Source: Candidatus Kapaibacterium sp.
GTDB taxonomy: Bacteria > Bacteroidota > Ignavibacteria > Kapaibacteriales > Kapaibacteriaceae
Direction: 5' to 3'
Length of the DNA stretch: 39,688 nucleotides
Assembly (NCBI GenBank): GCA_018882585.1
Contig: VFFB01000010.1
Span: forward strand, 1-39,688
Shown here piece after piece: positions 15,729 through 23,713 of the stretch (within the stretch, counting starts at the first letter, position 1; each line of letters begins with the position of its first letter). Made by a program: the position numbers and the translations under genes. Below the pieces are notes generated by a model. The model saw nothing but the letters and a program-made list of their open reading frames with translations, was not told where the DNA came from and searched no databases.

Positions 15729-16400
15729 TCACTGATCGAGATTGCGAACGATGGCCACTCCCGAGCTCGTGCCAAGCCGAGAGGCACCGGCAGCCAGCAT
15801 CGACAGCGCTGTACTCGTCTCGCGTATACCGCCCGAGGCCTTAATGCTGACGCCCGGCCCGACATGATCACGCATGAGCAGAACGTCGGCAACAGTGGCT
15901 CCACCGGTCGAGAATCCCGTCGACGTCTTGATGAAGTCAGCACCGGCCTGGGTCACGATCGAACACATGCGGCGCTTCTCTTCGTCTGTCAGGACACATG
16001 TTTCGATGATCACTTTGACGATACCCTTGCGGTCATGCACGGACGTGACAAGCGATCGGATCTCATGCAGAACGGTATCGACATCGCCGCTCTTGAGTGC
16101 CGAGATGTTTATCACCATATCCAGCTCAAGAGCTCCGTCATCCATGCAGCGCATGGCCTCGGCAATCTTTACGTCGGTATACGTTGCGCCCAGCGGGAAG
16201 CCCACAACGGTGCAGACAGCAACACTGCTATCGCGCACGATCGATGCTGCACGCCGGACGTGCCACGGCAGAACGCAAACGCTGGCAAAGCCATAGGTCA
16301 CTGCCTCGGCGCACAGAGCCTCGATCTGTGCAGCAGTGCCATCCGGCTTCAGGAGTGTATGGTCGATAGTTCTTGCAAGTTCTTGCGGTGTGAGTTGCAT
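15729..16400 (-). CDS. deoC: Deoxyribose-phosphate aldolase
   Basis: A 223-residue class I aldolase that splits 2-deoxyribose-5-phosphate into glyceraldehyde-3-phosphate and acetaldehyde in deoxynucleoside catabolism. The Schiff-base lysine is K158 in FIKTSTGF, and the supporting residues D95 (LELDMVIN) and K187 (SIKASGGI) are in place. It starts with the usual TIDHTLLKPD motif near residue 11. Length is typical for the shorter bacterial form. It is the last gene of a minus-strand run; an AGG site lies before its ATG, 14 bases after the Omp85-type gene. Confidence 0.97.
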   Translation of the reverse strand: MQLTPQELARTIDHTLLKPDGTAAQIEALCAEAVTYGFASVCVLPWHVRRAASIVRDSSVAVCTVVGFPLGATYTDVKIAEAMRCMDDGALELDMVINISALKSGDVDTVLHEIRSLVTSVHDRKGIVKVIIETCVLTDEEKRRMCSIVTQAGADFIKTSTGFSTGGATVADVLLMRDHVGPGVSIKASGGIRETSTALSMLAAGASRLGTSSGVAIVRNLDQ

Positions 16401-16414
16401 GGGTACCTCGTTGA

Positions 16415-18019
16415 TCAGCGATTGTCGATGGTGGCGCCTGTGGGCGAGGGGGCACGGAAGGCGTGCGAGCCGAAGGCACTGAATAGTTGGCGGACGGAAA
16501 AGAGCAGGCCGGTGAACCGGCGTTCATCCATGTTGTATGCCACGTCAAAGCGAAACGTCGTGTCTTCGCCCGAGGCTTTCAGATTGTGAATGCGGATGCC
16601 TCCGCCAAGGCTGTGGCGCAGCCGAACGGACGTCAGGTTGTCGCCCTGATTCCAGACTGCGCCGGCATCATGAAACACGACACCCGAGAAACCAAGGATC
16701 CATAGCCTCCAGTCCGTCATCCAGCGAACTTCCGTATTCATGACGATCCGGTTATCGCCCGTGAGCTTATTAGCCTGGTATCCGCGCAAGCCGGCATCGT
16801 TGTCCAGCACAAGCTGGTGGAAGGCATCCCAGTTCCATACCGTCTCCTGCCGGAAGCGGCTTGCAACCAATAAGGACGGTGTCAGCCGATAGTGGCCCAA
16901 CAGCTCGGACTCGACTGCTGTGTATCGCGCCCGGCCAGGGCGTATGCCCGAGCCCCCTGCCACCTTACCAAAGACATAGAACTCTGGGGTGACGTAGGCA
17001 GACTGTTCGCCTTCGGCGCCGATGTACCACATCGAGCCACCAAGACTGTCGGGCATGAAGACGCGACCGATGATGGCCGAGCCCCAACCTCCGGTTTGCA
17101 CATCCTCGGTCTCGAAGCCATCAAGCATGGCCGTCCGTGTGAACTGCTGTGCAATCGAAGAGAAGCCCACCAGGATTCGGCTGGTATTGTCGTATGCCTG
17201 ACGCGATGTCGCGATACTTCGTTGCGTGGAGTTATGGTCGACGGCAAGGGTCAGGAACTGTCGCGTCTCATTGATGCCCTGGGCATAACTGCCCCACCCC
17301 TTCAGCACGCGCTGCGTGAACGGCAGCAACGTCAGTGTGTCGCCATCGTACCGAAAGTCTCGTCCGAAGGCGTTCACGCCCGTCAATGCCATTGCCCATG
17401 GCGTAGCCATGGTCCGAAATGGCTTGTACACCTGCAGTGCCTGATCGGTTCTGAACTTGTTGGCCAACACCGAACCATAGATCCCGAATTCGCTACGGAA
17501 CAACCGTCGCTGGCCTGCGGCGATCATGCCTTCGGCGCCGATGTCGTTCTCGGTGCGATATAGACCGCTGCCGAGCAGATACGTTGCCGTACCGCCGAGA
17601 TTCACCTCGTCGACCTTCGCGCCGACGTTCGCGATGCCACCGCCAAGGCCGAACAGCACGGCGGGACGGAGCGAGAATCGATCCTGGGTGACGACGGTGA
17701 CGTCGACACTGTCGGCCGAGACCACGGTGCTGCGCACCTCGACGTTACTGAACAGGCCTGTTCGTCGAAGGTTGCGCTCGAGTTCGAGCAGCCTGTCGGC
17801 ATCAACCTCGTCGCCTTCGTCGAACAGCAGTTCATCTTCGATGATGTACTCCTTGGTCACAACATGCAGGGCGTTCATGACGCGTCCGGCAAGCGACCAG
17901 TCGCTGTGGCGCCGGTCGAAGACGTCCAAGCGCTCTATCGTCAGGGATCGGATGAAGGGTTGCGCGTGTGCGGTCATGGGCAGCAAGCAGCATAGGAGCA
18001 CGGCCAGACGATGTCGCAT
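16415..18019 (-). CDS. Omp85-family outer membrane protein with a single POTRA domain
   Basis: A 534-residue protein with a clear signal peptide (MRHRLAVLLCCLLPMTAHAQ). It has one POTRA-like domain (about residues 22-112, containing DELLFDEGDEVDADRLLELERNLRRTGLF) and a beta-barrel from about 120. The barrel includes the LRGY segment followed by NTEVRW, corresponding to the VRGF/lid loop region of the bacterial surface antigen (D15) domain, and ends in FSVRQLFSAF. BamA has five POTRAs, so this is one of the shorter Omp85 paralogues (TamA-, FhaC- or patatin-barrel-like). It may insert or export a specific outer membrane substrate. It lies four bases after ptsI in the same run, a link that need not be functional. 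Confidence 0.82.
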   Translation of the reverse strand: MRHRLAVLLCCLLPMTAHAQPFIRSLTIERLDVFDRRHSDWSLAGRVMNALHVVTKEYIIEDELLFDEGDEVDADRLLELERNLRRTGLFSNVEVRSTVVSADSVDVTVVTQDRFSLRPAVLFGLGGGIANVGAKVDEVNLGGTATYLLGSGLYRTENDIGAEGMIAAGQRRLFRSEFGIYGSVLANKFRTDQALQVYKPFRTMATPWAMALTGVNAFGRDFRYDGDTLTLLPFTQRVLKGWGSYAQGINETRQFLTLAVDHNSTQRSIATSRQAYDNTSRILVGFSSIAQQFTRTAMLDGFETEDVQTGGWGSAIIGRVFMPDSLGGSMWYIGAEGEQSAYVTPEFYVFGKVAGGSGIRPGRARYTAVESELLGHYRLTPSLLVASRFRQETVWNWDAFHQLVLDNDAGLRGYQANKLTGDNRIVMNTEVRWMTDWRLWILGFSGVVFHDAGAVWNQGDNLTSVRLRHSLGGGIRIHNLKASGEDTTFRFDVAYNMDERRFTGLLFSVRQLFSAFGSHAFRAPSPTGATIDNR

Positions 18020-18023
18020 CGCG

Positions 18024-19751
18024 TCAGCGTCCTTCCGTCAGCAATGCGTGAACGCCGAGCGTCGATGTGCAGCGCAAGAGCTTCTCGACAAGTTGTCGGG
18101 CGTCGGCATACTGTGTTGCGCGGACGCGTTGTTTGACCTCAAGCACAAGCCTTGGTGCGACGCTCAGTTCGCGGATACCCAGGCCAACGAGCATCTCGGT
18201 TGCCGCGGCATGTCCGGCCAGCTCGCCGCAGACGCTTACGGTGCGCCCATGTGCATCCGCGGCATCAACGATCATGCGGATCATGCGAAGCACGGCAGGA
18301 TGGCTTGCATCGAAGATATCGGCCACAAGTTCGTTCGTTCGGTCGGTCGCAAGCGCATACTGCGCCAGATCGTTGGTGCCGATGCTCAGGAAGTCCGTTT
18401 CCGAGGCAAAGACGTCGGCAAGCAAGGCGGCAGCAGGCGTTTCGATCATCACACCGACAGGCATGGCACGATCGAAATCAACACCTTCGGCGATCAGTGC
18501 CTGTCGGCAGGCCTCGATGATCTCCTTTGCCTGTTGCAGCTCCTCGTACACCGACACCATCGGCAGCATGAACCGCACGTTGCGGTGCGCCGAAGCGCGA
18601 AGCACGGCAAAGATCTGCTGTGCGAAGATATCGGGCCGGTACAACAGGAAGCGGATACCGCGCAAACCCAAGGCCGGATTGTCCTCGTGATGCGGTATTC
18701 CCTCGCGGAACTTATCGCTGCCCACATCGAAGGCACGAAACGTCACCGGCTGCGGGAAGGCCCGTTCGGCGATGTCGGTGTACCAGGACGTCTGCTCTTC
18801 CATGCTTGGATACCTGCCATGCTGTGCAAGCATGACTTCGGTACGAACCAGACCGATGCCTTCGCATCCCTGCATCATTGCCGTGTCGACATCATCGGGT
18901 GTGTCGATGTTGGCAAGCAGTGCGACGTGCACGCCATCGACCGTGGTGCTTGACTGATCACGGAGTTCACCAAGGCGTTGACGATACTCTTCGGCCTGAT
19001 GCAGTTTGCTCTCGTACTCTGCGCGCGTCTCGGCGGTCGGATACACGATGATCACGCCGGAATAGCCGTCAACGATCATCGGAGCCGCCGTAGGAATAAC
19101 TGTCGTTGCATTCCGCACGCCGATCACGGCCGGGATACCAAGGTCGCGGGCAAGAATGCACGTATGCGAATTGATGCCCCCGACCTCGGTCACGAAGCCC
19201 AACGTCTGATTCTGTCGGAAGAACAGCATATCCTGCGGCGTCACGCTGCCCGCAACCACTGCGGCTCCGGCAGCTGATTCGTGCGACAGCTGTCGGTTGC
19301 GCATGGCAGCCAACAGGCGTTCCTTGACGTGTTCAAGGTCTTGAGCGCGTTCGCGCATGACGGCATCACGTGCCGCGTACAGCAGGCTCTTGTGCGTGTC
19401 GTATTCGGCAATGACTGCCCATTCGGCAGCATAGCCATGTCGGATACGGTCGACGATCGAGGCCGTGATCGTCGGGTCATTCACGATGTGGATGAAGGAT
19501 TCAATGATCGACGTCACCGTTCCCTTTTCCGTCCGTGCGATCTCGACGGCCTTGTACAGCTCACGGGTCGACACATCGATGGCGATGGCGAAGCGCGCCA
19601 GCTCGGCGTCAACTTCGTTGGGCGATATCCGCTCGTGCCGGATCGTCGGTGATTCCACGCTAAGCACAAAGGCGCGGCCAACGGCAATGCCGGGCGAGGC
19701 CGGGATGCCTTTCAGAACACGCTCCCGTGCCACATCATCGGCGGGATTCAT
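18024..19751 (-). CDS. ptsI: Phosphoenolpyruvate-protein phosphotransferase (PTS enzyme I)
   Basis: A 575-residue cytoplasmic enzyme that takes phosphate from PEP onto its own histidine and passes it to HPr. The start LKGIPASPGIAVGRAF, the phosphorylated histidine H196 in GGINSHTCILAR, the PEP-binding LVRTEVM, the segment SIGTNDLAQYALATDR and the catalytic cysteine in VSVCGELAGH are all present, so it looks active. Length is normal. No EII permease gene lies in the window. Its start codon lies in the five-base loop of a GC-rich inverted repeat (19741-19757). ptsH lies 66 bases upstream. Confidence 0.97.
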   Translation of the reverse strand: MNPADDVARERVLKGIPASPGIAVGRAFVLSVESPTIRHERISPNEVDAELARFAIAIDVSTRELYKAVEIARTEKGTVTSIIESFIHIVNDPTITASIVDRIRHGYAAEWAVIAEYDTHKSLLYAARDAVMRERAQDLEHVKERLLAAMRNRQLSHESAAGAAVVAGSVTPQDMLFFRQNQTLGFVTEVGGINSHTCILARDLGIPAVIGVRNATTVIPTAAPMIVDGYSGVIIVYPTAETRAEYESKLHQAEEYRQRLGELRDQSSTTVDGVHVALLANIDTPDDVDTAMMQGCEGIGLVRTEVMLAQHGRYPSMEEQTSWYTDIAERAFPQPVTFRAFDVGSDKFREGIPHHEDNPALGLRGIRFLLYRPDIFAQQIFAVLRASAHRNVRFMLPMVSVYEELQQAKEIIEACRQALIAEGVDFDRAMPVGVMIETPAAALLADVFASETDFLSIGTNDLAQYALATDRTNELVADIFDASHPAVLRMIRMIVDAADAHGRTVSVCGELAGHAAATEMLVGLGIRELSVAPRLVLEVKQRVRATQYADARQLVEKLLRCTSTLGVHALLTEGR

Positions 19752-19757
19752 TCCCGC
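19741..19757 (-). promoter_or_regulatory. Inverted repeat enclosing the ptsI start codon
   Basis: GCGGGA and TCCCGC form a perfect six-base stem whose loop on the minus strand reads ATGAA, placing the ptsI ATG in the loop. This could limit ribosome access and set the ptsI to ptsH ratio; it is a structural prediction only. Confidence 0.45.
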
Positions 19758-19772
19758 ACCTTGCTAGTATTG

Positions 19773-19824
19773 ACCTTGAAGCTTGCCATGTGCAGTGCAG
19801 ATCGTAGGTCGTCCGGTTCAAGGT
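19773..19824 (-). repeat. Inverted repeat spanning the ptsH-ptsI spacer
   Basis: ACCTTGAA (19773-19780) and TTCAAGGT (19817-19824) are perfect eight-base inverted arms separated by 36 bases. The right arm overlaps the ptsH stop codon. It could form a hairpin protecting the ptsH message end. Confidence 0.4.
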
Positions 19825-20084
19825 TCATCGAATCCCGAGGCGAACAGGTCCTTGATGGCGTTGGCTGCCTCCTGCTCGTCGGCCCCAACAACGGTAAGCC
19901 CCAGGCGTGCACCTTGTTCGGCGGCCAGCGTCATCACGCCGATGATACTCTTGGCATTGATGCTGAAGCCGTCCCGAACAAGGTAGATCTCGCTCTGAAA
20001 CTTCGAAGCGATCTTCACGAGCATGGCGGCCGGCCGCGTATGCAGGCCAGCGCGGTTCACAACGTCGACGCTCGATTCGATCAT
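19818..20084 (-). CDS. ptsH: Phosphocarrier protein HPr
   Basis: An 88-residue carrier that accepts phosphate from enzyme I. The phosphorylated histidine is H15 in NRAGLHTRPAA. Serine 46 lies in INAKSIIGVMTL, the site phosphorylated by HPr kinase in organisms with HprK-based control, so regulatory phosphorylation is possible. I chose the ATG at 20084 because a GGAG site sits eight bases upstream and the family starts there; the frame runs on to 20141 inside tsaC only. The ATG overlaps the tsaC stop (ATGA), so the two are translationally coupled. ptsI follows after 66 bases. Confidence 0.96.
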   Translation of the reverse strand: MIESSVDVVNRAGLHTRPAAMLVKIASKFQSEIYLVRDGFSINAKSIIGVMTLAAEQGARLGLTVVGADEQEAANAIKDLFASGFDEP

Positions 20085-21073
20085 GTACCATCTCCCTGTG
20101 CTTCGGATACCGCATCCGCCGCCTTGCGAAGCCTGTTCCAAAGGGCTTCGTGTTCGACGACGGATGCATCACAAAGTACGAGAATTTTGTCGGCTCCGAG
20201 CGCGTCAGCAAGACGCAGCTCGGCATACAGTTCATGGGCTGTCAGGGGGCGATGATCAACGTCGAGCACCACGCCCGGTCGGGCCAGCACAAACGGCCGA
20301 TCGGCCCTGCGCATGGCCTTGATCAGCTCGGCCGGCGAATGGCACAGCAGGACCGGCGCCGACGGAGCATAGTGGCGATGTCGCATGCCGGGGCTGCCGC
20401 CTTCGGCGTCGGCGGCGCGCCGCAACGGTGCTCCAACGAGTTGCTCGATCAGCGATGCATCCAGTGCGCCGGGACGTAACAGCGTCACGGCACCACCATC
20501 AACGCGGATCACGGTTGATTCGATGCCTTGGCTGCAAGCTCCGGCATCAAGCACGGCATCAATGCGCCCGTCAAGGTCGTCCAGCACATGGTCGGCCGTG
20601 GTCGGGCTCGGACGTCCGGAACGGTTCGCCGATGGCGCCGCCAGGGGGCCGACGATACGCAACAGCTGTTGCATCACCTGATGATCGGGCACACGCACGG
20701 CCACGGTCTCAAGCCCGGCCGTAACGACCTGCGGCAACCCCGGAATGCGCGGAAGCACCACCGTGAGCGGGCCCGGGGCGAATGCACGAAGGATCTTCAT
20801 CGACAGTGCATCGGGCAGGGCGATCGTCGATACGTCGTCAATATCGGCCACGTGCACGATCAGCGGATTGTCGGACGGACGACCCTTTGCCTCGAACACG
20901 CGTTCGACGGCCCGGGAGTCGAGCGCCGATGCGGCAAGCCCATAGACCGTCTCGGTGGGAACGGCAACAAGGCCGCCCTGACGCAACAGGTGGGCCGCAT
21001 GTGCCACTGCTGCATCTACGTCGTTCACGGCATCAAGCCGTTCCGTCATGCGTGGTATCTTCGAAGTCATCAT
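20081..21073 (-). CDS. tsaC: L-threonylcarbamoyladenylate synthase (Sua5/TsaC)
   Basis: A 330-residue enzyme that makes threonylcarbamoyl-AMP from threonine, bicarbonate and ATP for the t6A37 modification of ANN-decoding tRNAs. The YrdC domain (about residues 15-205) shows GGLVAVPTETVYGLA, KGRPSDNPLIVH, APGPLTVVL and the SANRSGRPSPTT motif. A C-terminal Sua5 domain (about 225-325) is present, with the linker motif MRHRHYAPSAPV, so this is the long Sua5 form. The start at 21073 has an AGGGGG stretch just upstream; ATGs at 21070 and 21049 are alternatives. It heads the tsaC-ptsH-ptsI-Omp85-deoC run and is divergent from glgP by 30 bases. Confidence 0.95.
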   Translation of the reverse strand: MMTSKIPRMTERLDAVNDVDAAVAHAAHLLRQGGLVAVPTETVYGLAASALDSRAVERVFEAKGRPSDNPLIVHVADIDDVSTIALPDALSMKILRAFAPGPLTVVLPRIPGLPQVVTAGLETVAVRVPDHQVMQQLLRIVGPLAAPSANRSGRPSPTTADHVLDDLDGRIDAVLDAGACSQGIESTVIRVDGGAVTLLRPGALDASLIEQLVGAPLRRAADAEGGSPGMRHRHYAPSAPVLLCHSPAELIKAMRRADRPFVLARPGVVLDVDHRPLTAHELYAELRLADALGADKILVLCDASVVEHEALWNRLRKAADAVSEAQGDGT

Positions 21074-21103
21074 CGCCCCCTAATCTACGACCCCAATGCC
21101 TGC

Positions 21104-23641
21104 ATGAGACCTGTTACAACCTTCCTTGTTCGTCCCAACCTGCCGTCGGCACTGACTCCGCTGCGCGAGATCGCCTACAACTACTGGTGGTGTTGGGATG
21201 CCGAGGCACGCGACCTGTTCGAACATATCGATTCGACGCTTTGGGACGCCGTGCATCACAACCCTGTGGCACTGTTGCATAGGCTGCCGGCAGGCACCCT
21301 TGACCAGCTTGCAGCGTCGACATCGTTCCTTGATCGACTGGCCGGCATCCATCGTCGGTTTCGTGCCTACATGGACGAGCCGGCGACATCGGCGACGTCG
21401 GAGACCATTGCCTATTTCTGCGCCGAATTCGGCATCCACGAGTCGTTCATGAATTACTCAGGGGGCCTTGGCGTCCTTGCCGGCGACCACCTGAAGAGCG
21501 CATCCGACCTTGGCCTTCCGTTGATCGGCGTCGGCCTGCTGTACCAGGAAGGCTACTTCCGACAGCAGCTGACGCAGAACGGCTGGCAGAATGAGCGCTA
21601 TGCCGAGGTCGATTTTCACGCCTTGCCGGTACTGCCCGTGATGCACGACGACGGAAGCCCTGCGATGGTCTCGGTCGACCTGCCGCTTGGCACATGCTTC
21701 GCGCGAGTATGGCGGCTGCACGTGGGGCGCGTGACGTTGTACCTGCTTGATACCAACATTGCCGAAAACACGAACCATGTGCTTCGTGATGTGACGGACC
21801 GTCTGTACGGCGGCACCACGGATACGCGCGTGATGCAGGAACTTGTGCTTGGCATCGGCGGAATGCGTGCCCTGCAGACGCTTGGCATCGACCCTGCGGT
21901 TGTACACGTCAACGAGGGCCATGCCGCCTTCTGTCTGATCGAGCGCAGCCGCCAGTATATGCACCGTCATCACCTGACGTTCAACGAGGCATGGCGGCTG
22001 ACGCAGACATCGACCGTTTTCACCACGCACACGCCCGTGCCGGCGGGCAACGAAGTGTTTCCACATGAGCTGCTGCGCACGTATCTGCAGCACTACGTGG
22101 AGCAGCTGGACATTTCGTGGGAGGCATTCCTGCGACTTGGGGCGCAGCATGAACTGGACGAGGCAGGGTTTTCGATGACCGTCCTTGGACTCCGCGGTTC
22201 TTCGTTCCGCAACGGCGTCAGTCAACTGCACGGGGCAGTGGCGCGATCCATGTGGCACGATACGTGGCGCGGCTTCACGGTTGACGAAGTACCAATCCGG
22301 GGCATCACCAATGGCGTTCACACCGCCACGTGGGTCTCGAAAGAACTTGGCGAACTGTATGACCAACACATCGGCACCGACTGGAGAACGCGCCCGCATG
22401 AAATGGCCTCATGGGAACGTGTCGATTCCATTCCCGACAGCGAGCTGTGGAGCATCCACCAGCAGCGGCGGCAGATGCTGGTATCGGCCGCTCGCGCCCA
22501 CGTGCTGACGAAGCATAGCGCGTCGCTTACGGCTGCGCAGGCAACCCACATCCAGGACTGTCTGGACCCGGCCGCACTCACGATCGGCTTTGCGCGCAGG
22601 TTTGCAACATACAAGCGTGCCGACCTGTTCATGCACGACATGGAACGTCTGGGCCGGATCCTTGGCAGCACCGATCGCCCAGTGCAGCTCGTCCTTGCCG
22701 GCAAGGCGCATCCGCGAGACTTGCAGGGCAAAGAACTCATCCAGAAGGTACACTCCTACATCCGGCAGCATGGACTCGAGCATCGCATCATCTTCCTCGA
22801 AGACTACGACATGTCCATTGCACGATTCCTTGTCCGTGGATGCGACATCTGGCTTAACACCCCGCGTCGACCGCACGAGGCTTCCGGCACAAGTGGCATG
22901 AAGGCCGCCGTCAATGGTGGACTGCATTGCAGCATCCTGGATGGCTGGTGGGCGGAAGCCTACGACGGCACCAATGGCTTTGCTATCGGGCAGGGCGAGG
23001 CTCTGGCGGGCGACGAACAGGATGCTGCCGACGCATACGCACTGTACGATCTGCTGGAACACAAGATCGTTCCGCTGTACTACGACCGTCGTGCCGACGG
23101 CACACCGATAGGATGGACGGCCATGATGAAGCGCAGCATCGCCACCAACGGCTGGCGCTTTGCCGCCACCCGGATGGTGGATGATTACAGCAACATGTGC
23201 TACAAGGCAGCCATGCATCAGCGTACGGCCGCACTTGCCGACGGAGCCCGGGCCGTACGCGATGCCGAGCATTTTGTGCAACAGCTTGACGCGCACTGGC
23301 CCGAGGTTGCCATCACGCACGTCGAAGTACTTGGCGCCGATGCTGCTCACGTCGGCAACACGATCACAGTCCGTGCCACCGTCAGACTTGGCTCGCTGTC
23401 GGCCTCAAACGTATCGGTACAGGCAATGCACGGCCTGATCGATTCCCATGGTGTTATCCAATCGCCACGATTTGCCCCCTTGTCTCCCGTACAAACCAAG
23501 GATGCCGAAACCGTGTTTGAAGGTAGCTACCAATGCGAATCAACGGGTGTACAAGGTTGCACCGTACGAATTGCGCCCGTTCACGAAACTTTCACGAACT
23601 TGCCGGACGCATTCCGCGTGACCTATGCCGGCGTAGTGTGA
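21104..23641 (+). CDS. glgP: Alpha-glucan (glycogen) phosphorylase
   Basis: An 845-residue GT35 enzyme that releases glucose-1-phosphate from glycogen-like alpha-1,4-glucans. It is the short 'alpha-glucan family phosphorylase' type, with an N-terminal DUF3417-like domain (RPNLPSALTPLREIAYNYWW). The PLP-binding lysine is K600 in EASGTSGMKAAVNGG, and substrate-site segments such as HVNEGHAAFCLIERSR and TTHTPVPAGNE are intact. The start is set at the ATG at 21104; the frame is open far upstream (20528) but that part is the antisense shadow of tsaC. It is divergent from tsaC and followed after 72 bases by a DUF4397 protein. It supports storage-carbohydrate breakdown. Confidence 0.96.
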   Translation: MRPVTTFLVRPNLPSALTPLREIAYNYWWCWDAEARDLFEHIDSTLWDAVHHNPVALLHRLPAGTLDQLAASTSFLDRLAGIHRRFRAYMDEPATSATSETIAYFCAEFGIHESFMNYSGGLGVLAGDHLKSASDLGLPLIGVGLLYQEGYFRQQLTQNGWQNERYAEVDFHALPVLPVMHDDGSPAMVSVDLPLGTCFARVWRLHVGRVTLYLLDTNIAENTNHVLRDVTDRLYGGTTDTRVMQELVLGIGGMRALQTLGIDPAVVHVNEGHAAFCLIERSRQYMHRHHLTFNEAWRLTQTSTVFTTHTPVPAGNEVFPHELLRTYLQHYVEQLDISWEAFLRLGAQHELDEAGFSMTVLGLRGSSFRNGVSQLHGAVARSMWHDTWRGFTVDEVPIRGITNGVHTATWVSKELGELYDQHIGTDWRTRPHEMASWERVDSIPDSELWSIHQQRRQMLVSAARAHVLTKHSASLTAAQATHIQDCLDPAALTIGFARRFATYKRADLFMHDMERLGRILGSTDRPVQLVLAGKAHPRDLQGKELIQKVHSYIRQHGLEHRIIFLEDYDMSIARFLVRGCDIWLNTPRRPHEASGTSGMKAAVNGGLHCSILDGWWAEAYDGTNGFAIGQGEALAGDEQDAADAYALYDLLEHKIVPLYYDRRADGTPIGWTAMMKRSIATNGWRFAATRMVDDYSNMCYKAAMHQRTAALADGARAVRDAEHFVQQLDAHWPEVAITHVEVLGADAAHVGNTITVRATVRLGSLSASNVSVQAMHGLIDSHGVIQSPRFAPLSPVQTKDAETVFEGSYQCESTGVQGCTVRIAPVHETFTNLPDAFRVTYAGVV

Positions 23642-23682
23642 AACTTTCACATCGCTGTCCTGTTTTTCATCGTTCTGAACGA
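23638..23682 (+). promoter_or_regulatory. Two palindromes upstream of the DUF4397 gene
   Basis: GTGAAA-C-TTTCAC (23638-23650, spanning the glgP stop) and TCGTTC-T-GAACGA (23670-23682) are perfect inverted repeats with centres 32 bases apart, about three helical turns. They could be regulator sites for the next gene. An 11-base GAAACTTTCAC copy also occurs at 23585-23595 inside glgP. No TAnnTTTG box is seen. Confidence 0.4.
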
Positions 23683-23713
23683 CAAGCAACATCGATTCAT
23701 CTCGGAGACCACT

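Noticed and set aside
15569-15844. A small plus-strand frame in the deoC-propeller gap
   Set aside because: It overlaps deoC antisense, has no ribosome site and no recognisable product.
20528-21103. Upstream extension of glgP across tsaC
   Set aside because: The added residues are antisense to tsaC and unlike phosphorylases; the family start fits the ATG at 21104.
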